Of a DNA stretch of 64,000 nt, positions 63,920-64,000 are shown piece by piece. The notes below the pieces were generated by a model. That model saw only the letters and a program-made list of their open reading frames with translations, was not told the DNA's origin and did not search any database. Position 1 is the stretch's first letter. Each line of letters starts with the position of its first letter. Origin of the DNA: Marinilabiliaceae bacterium JC040 (GTDB lineage Bacteria; Bacteroidota; Bacteroidia; Bacteroidales; Marinifilaceae); contig SNAP01000010.1 in assembly GCA_022496785.1 (NCBI GenBank), forward strand, positions 26,123 through 90,122. Direction: 5' to 3'. A program made the position numbers and the translations under genes.

Positions 63920-64000
63920 AATGTCGGCATCGACCTACTCTCCCACATCTCTGCAGTACCATCGGCGCTAACGGACTTAACTTCTCTGTTCGGGATGGGA
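63920..64000 (-). rRNA. rrf: 5S ribosomal RNA, 3' part (5' end outside the window)
   Basis: Read on the minus strand: TCCCATCCCGAACAGAGAAG, GTTAAGTCCGTTAGCGCCGA, then GGTACTGCAGAGATGTGG and ending GTAGGTCGATGCCGACATT. These are the conserved loops of 5S rRNA (CCGAACAGAGAAGTTAAG is loop B/helix III). About two thirds of the molecule is inside the window. The 16S and 23S genes are expected beyond the right edge. Confidence 0.97.

Noticed and set aside
1..64000. Phage-defence island, prophage, insertion sequence or CRISPR array
   Set aside because: No transposase, integrase, cas gene, spaced direct-repeat array or known defence gene set was seen; the window is mostly core genes.

Overview
The window looks like the chromosome of a Bacteroidota organism, most likely order Bacteroidales. 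The evidence is the low G+C (about 30% by eye), several TAnnTTTG-type -7 promoter boxes, weak ribosome binding sites, SPII/SPI secreted proteins, a RprX/RprY-like two-component pair, GldF/GldG, the nadK-DUF6089-uppS-bamA-ompH-ompH cluster and a TonB-dependent receptor with a carboxypeptidase-like N-terminal domain. Almost all of it is core housekeeping sequence. I see no prophage, insertion sequence, CRISPR array or integron. The organism cannot be named to species from the sequence alone.

Layout. 1-4.1 kb (minus): rfbC, rfbD, lpxB, gldF and the start of gldG, packed with 0-4 base overlaps, followed upstream by sdaA. 5.36-5.72 kb: RNase P RNA. 5.75-12 kb: queA, a ThpR-like protein that has lost both catalytic motifs, AMP nucleosidase, holA, a class IV aminotransferase, gmhB, a stand-alone HsdR-N-like nuclease domain and a GNAT acetyltransferase. 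12.1-19.8 kb: two secreted C1 (PepC-like) peptidases bracket an LptF/G permease, tgt, miaA, an RsuA/RluB-type pseudouridine synthase and two tiny homologous membrane proteins. 19.9-22.2 kb: rprY and rprX. 22.3-22.5 kb: a possible small transcript. 22.6-27 kb: a TPR lipoprotein and alaS. 27.2-33.1 kb (plus): M23 peptidase, MerR regulator, Nif3-like protein, zinc-ribbon coiled-coil protein and valS.

33.3-44.4 kb (minus): purA, fur, relA/spoT, murI, then two OmpH/Skp chaperones, bamA, uppS, a DUF6089-like barrel and nadK. This is an envelope-biogenesis block in which UppS makes the lipid carrier and BamA/OmpH insert outer-membrane proteins. 44.5-49.3 kb (plus): an alpha/beta hydrolase, manA, a His-rich two-helix membrane protein and a TonB receptor separated by a structured leader. 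49.4-57.4 kb: birA (minus), then rsfS-ftsH-DUF2007-cdsA-psd-panB-rluA, cdd (minus) and a glucosaminidase/LysM protein. 57.5-61.9 kb (minus): fmt, an LptF/G permease, a START-like protein and a YihY/BrkB protein. 61.9-64 kb: tRNA-CAU, a secreted alpha/beta hydrolase, an AT-rich gap, and the 3' end of a 5S rRNA with its terminator, marking the downstream end of an rRNA operon that enters from the right on the minus strand.

The main points for follow-up are: the homologous pair of tiny membrane proteins at 13.4-13.85 kb; the His-rich protein plus TonB receptor with a structured leader at 46.4-49.3 kb (possible metal uptake); the long hairpin that ends at the DUF2007 start codon at 52.6 kb; the motif-less ThpR; the small transcript at 22.34-22.54 kb; and the nested inverted repeats at 18.5 kb. 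None of these amounts to a proven new system; each is a candidate with a stated test.
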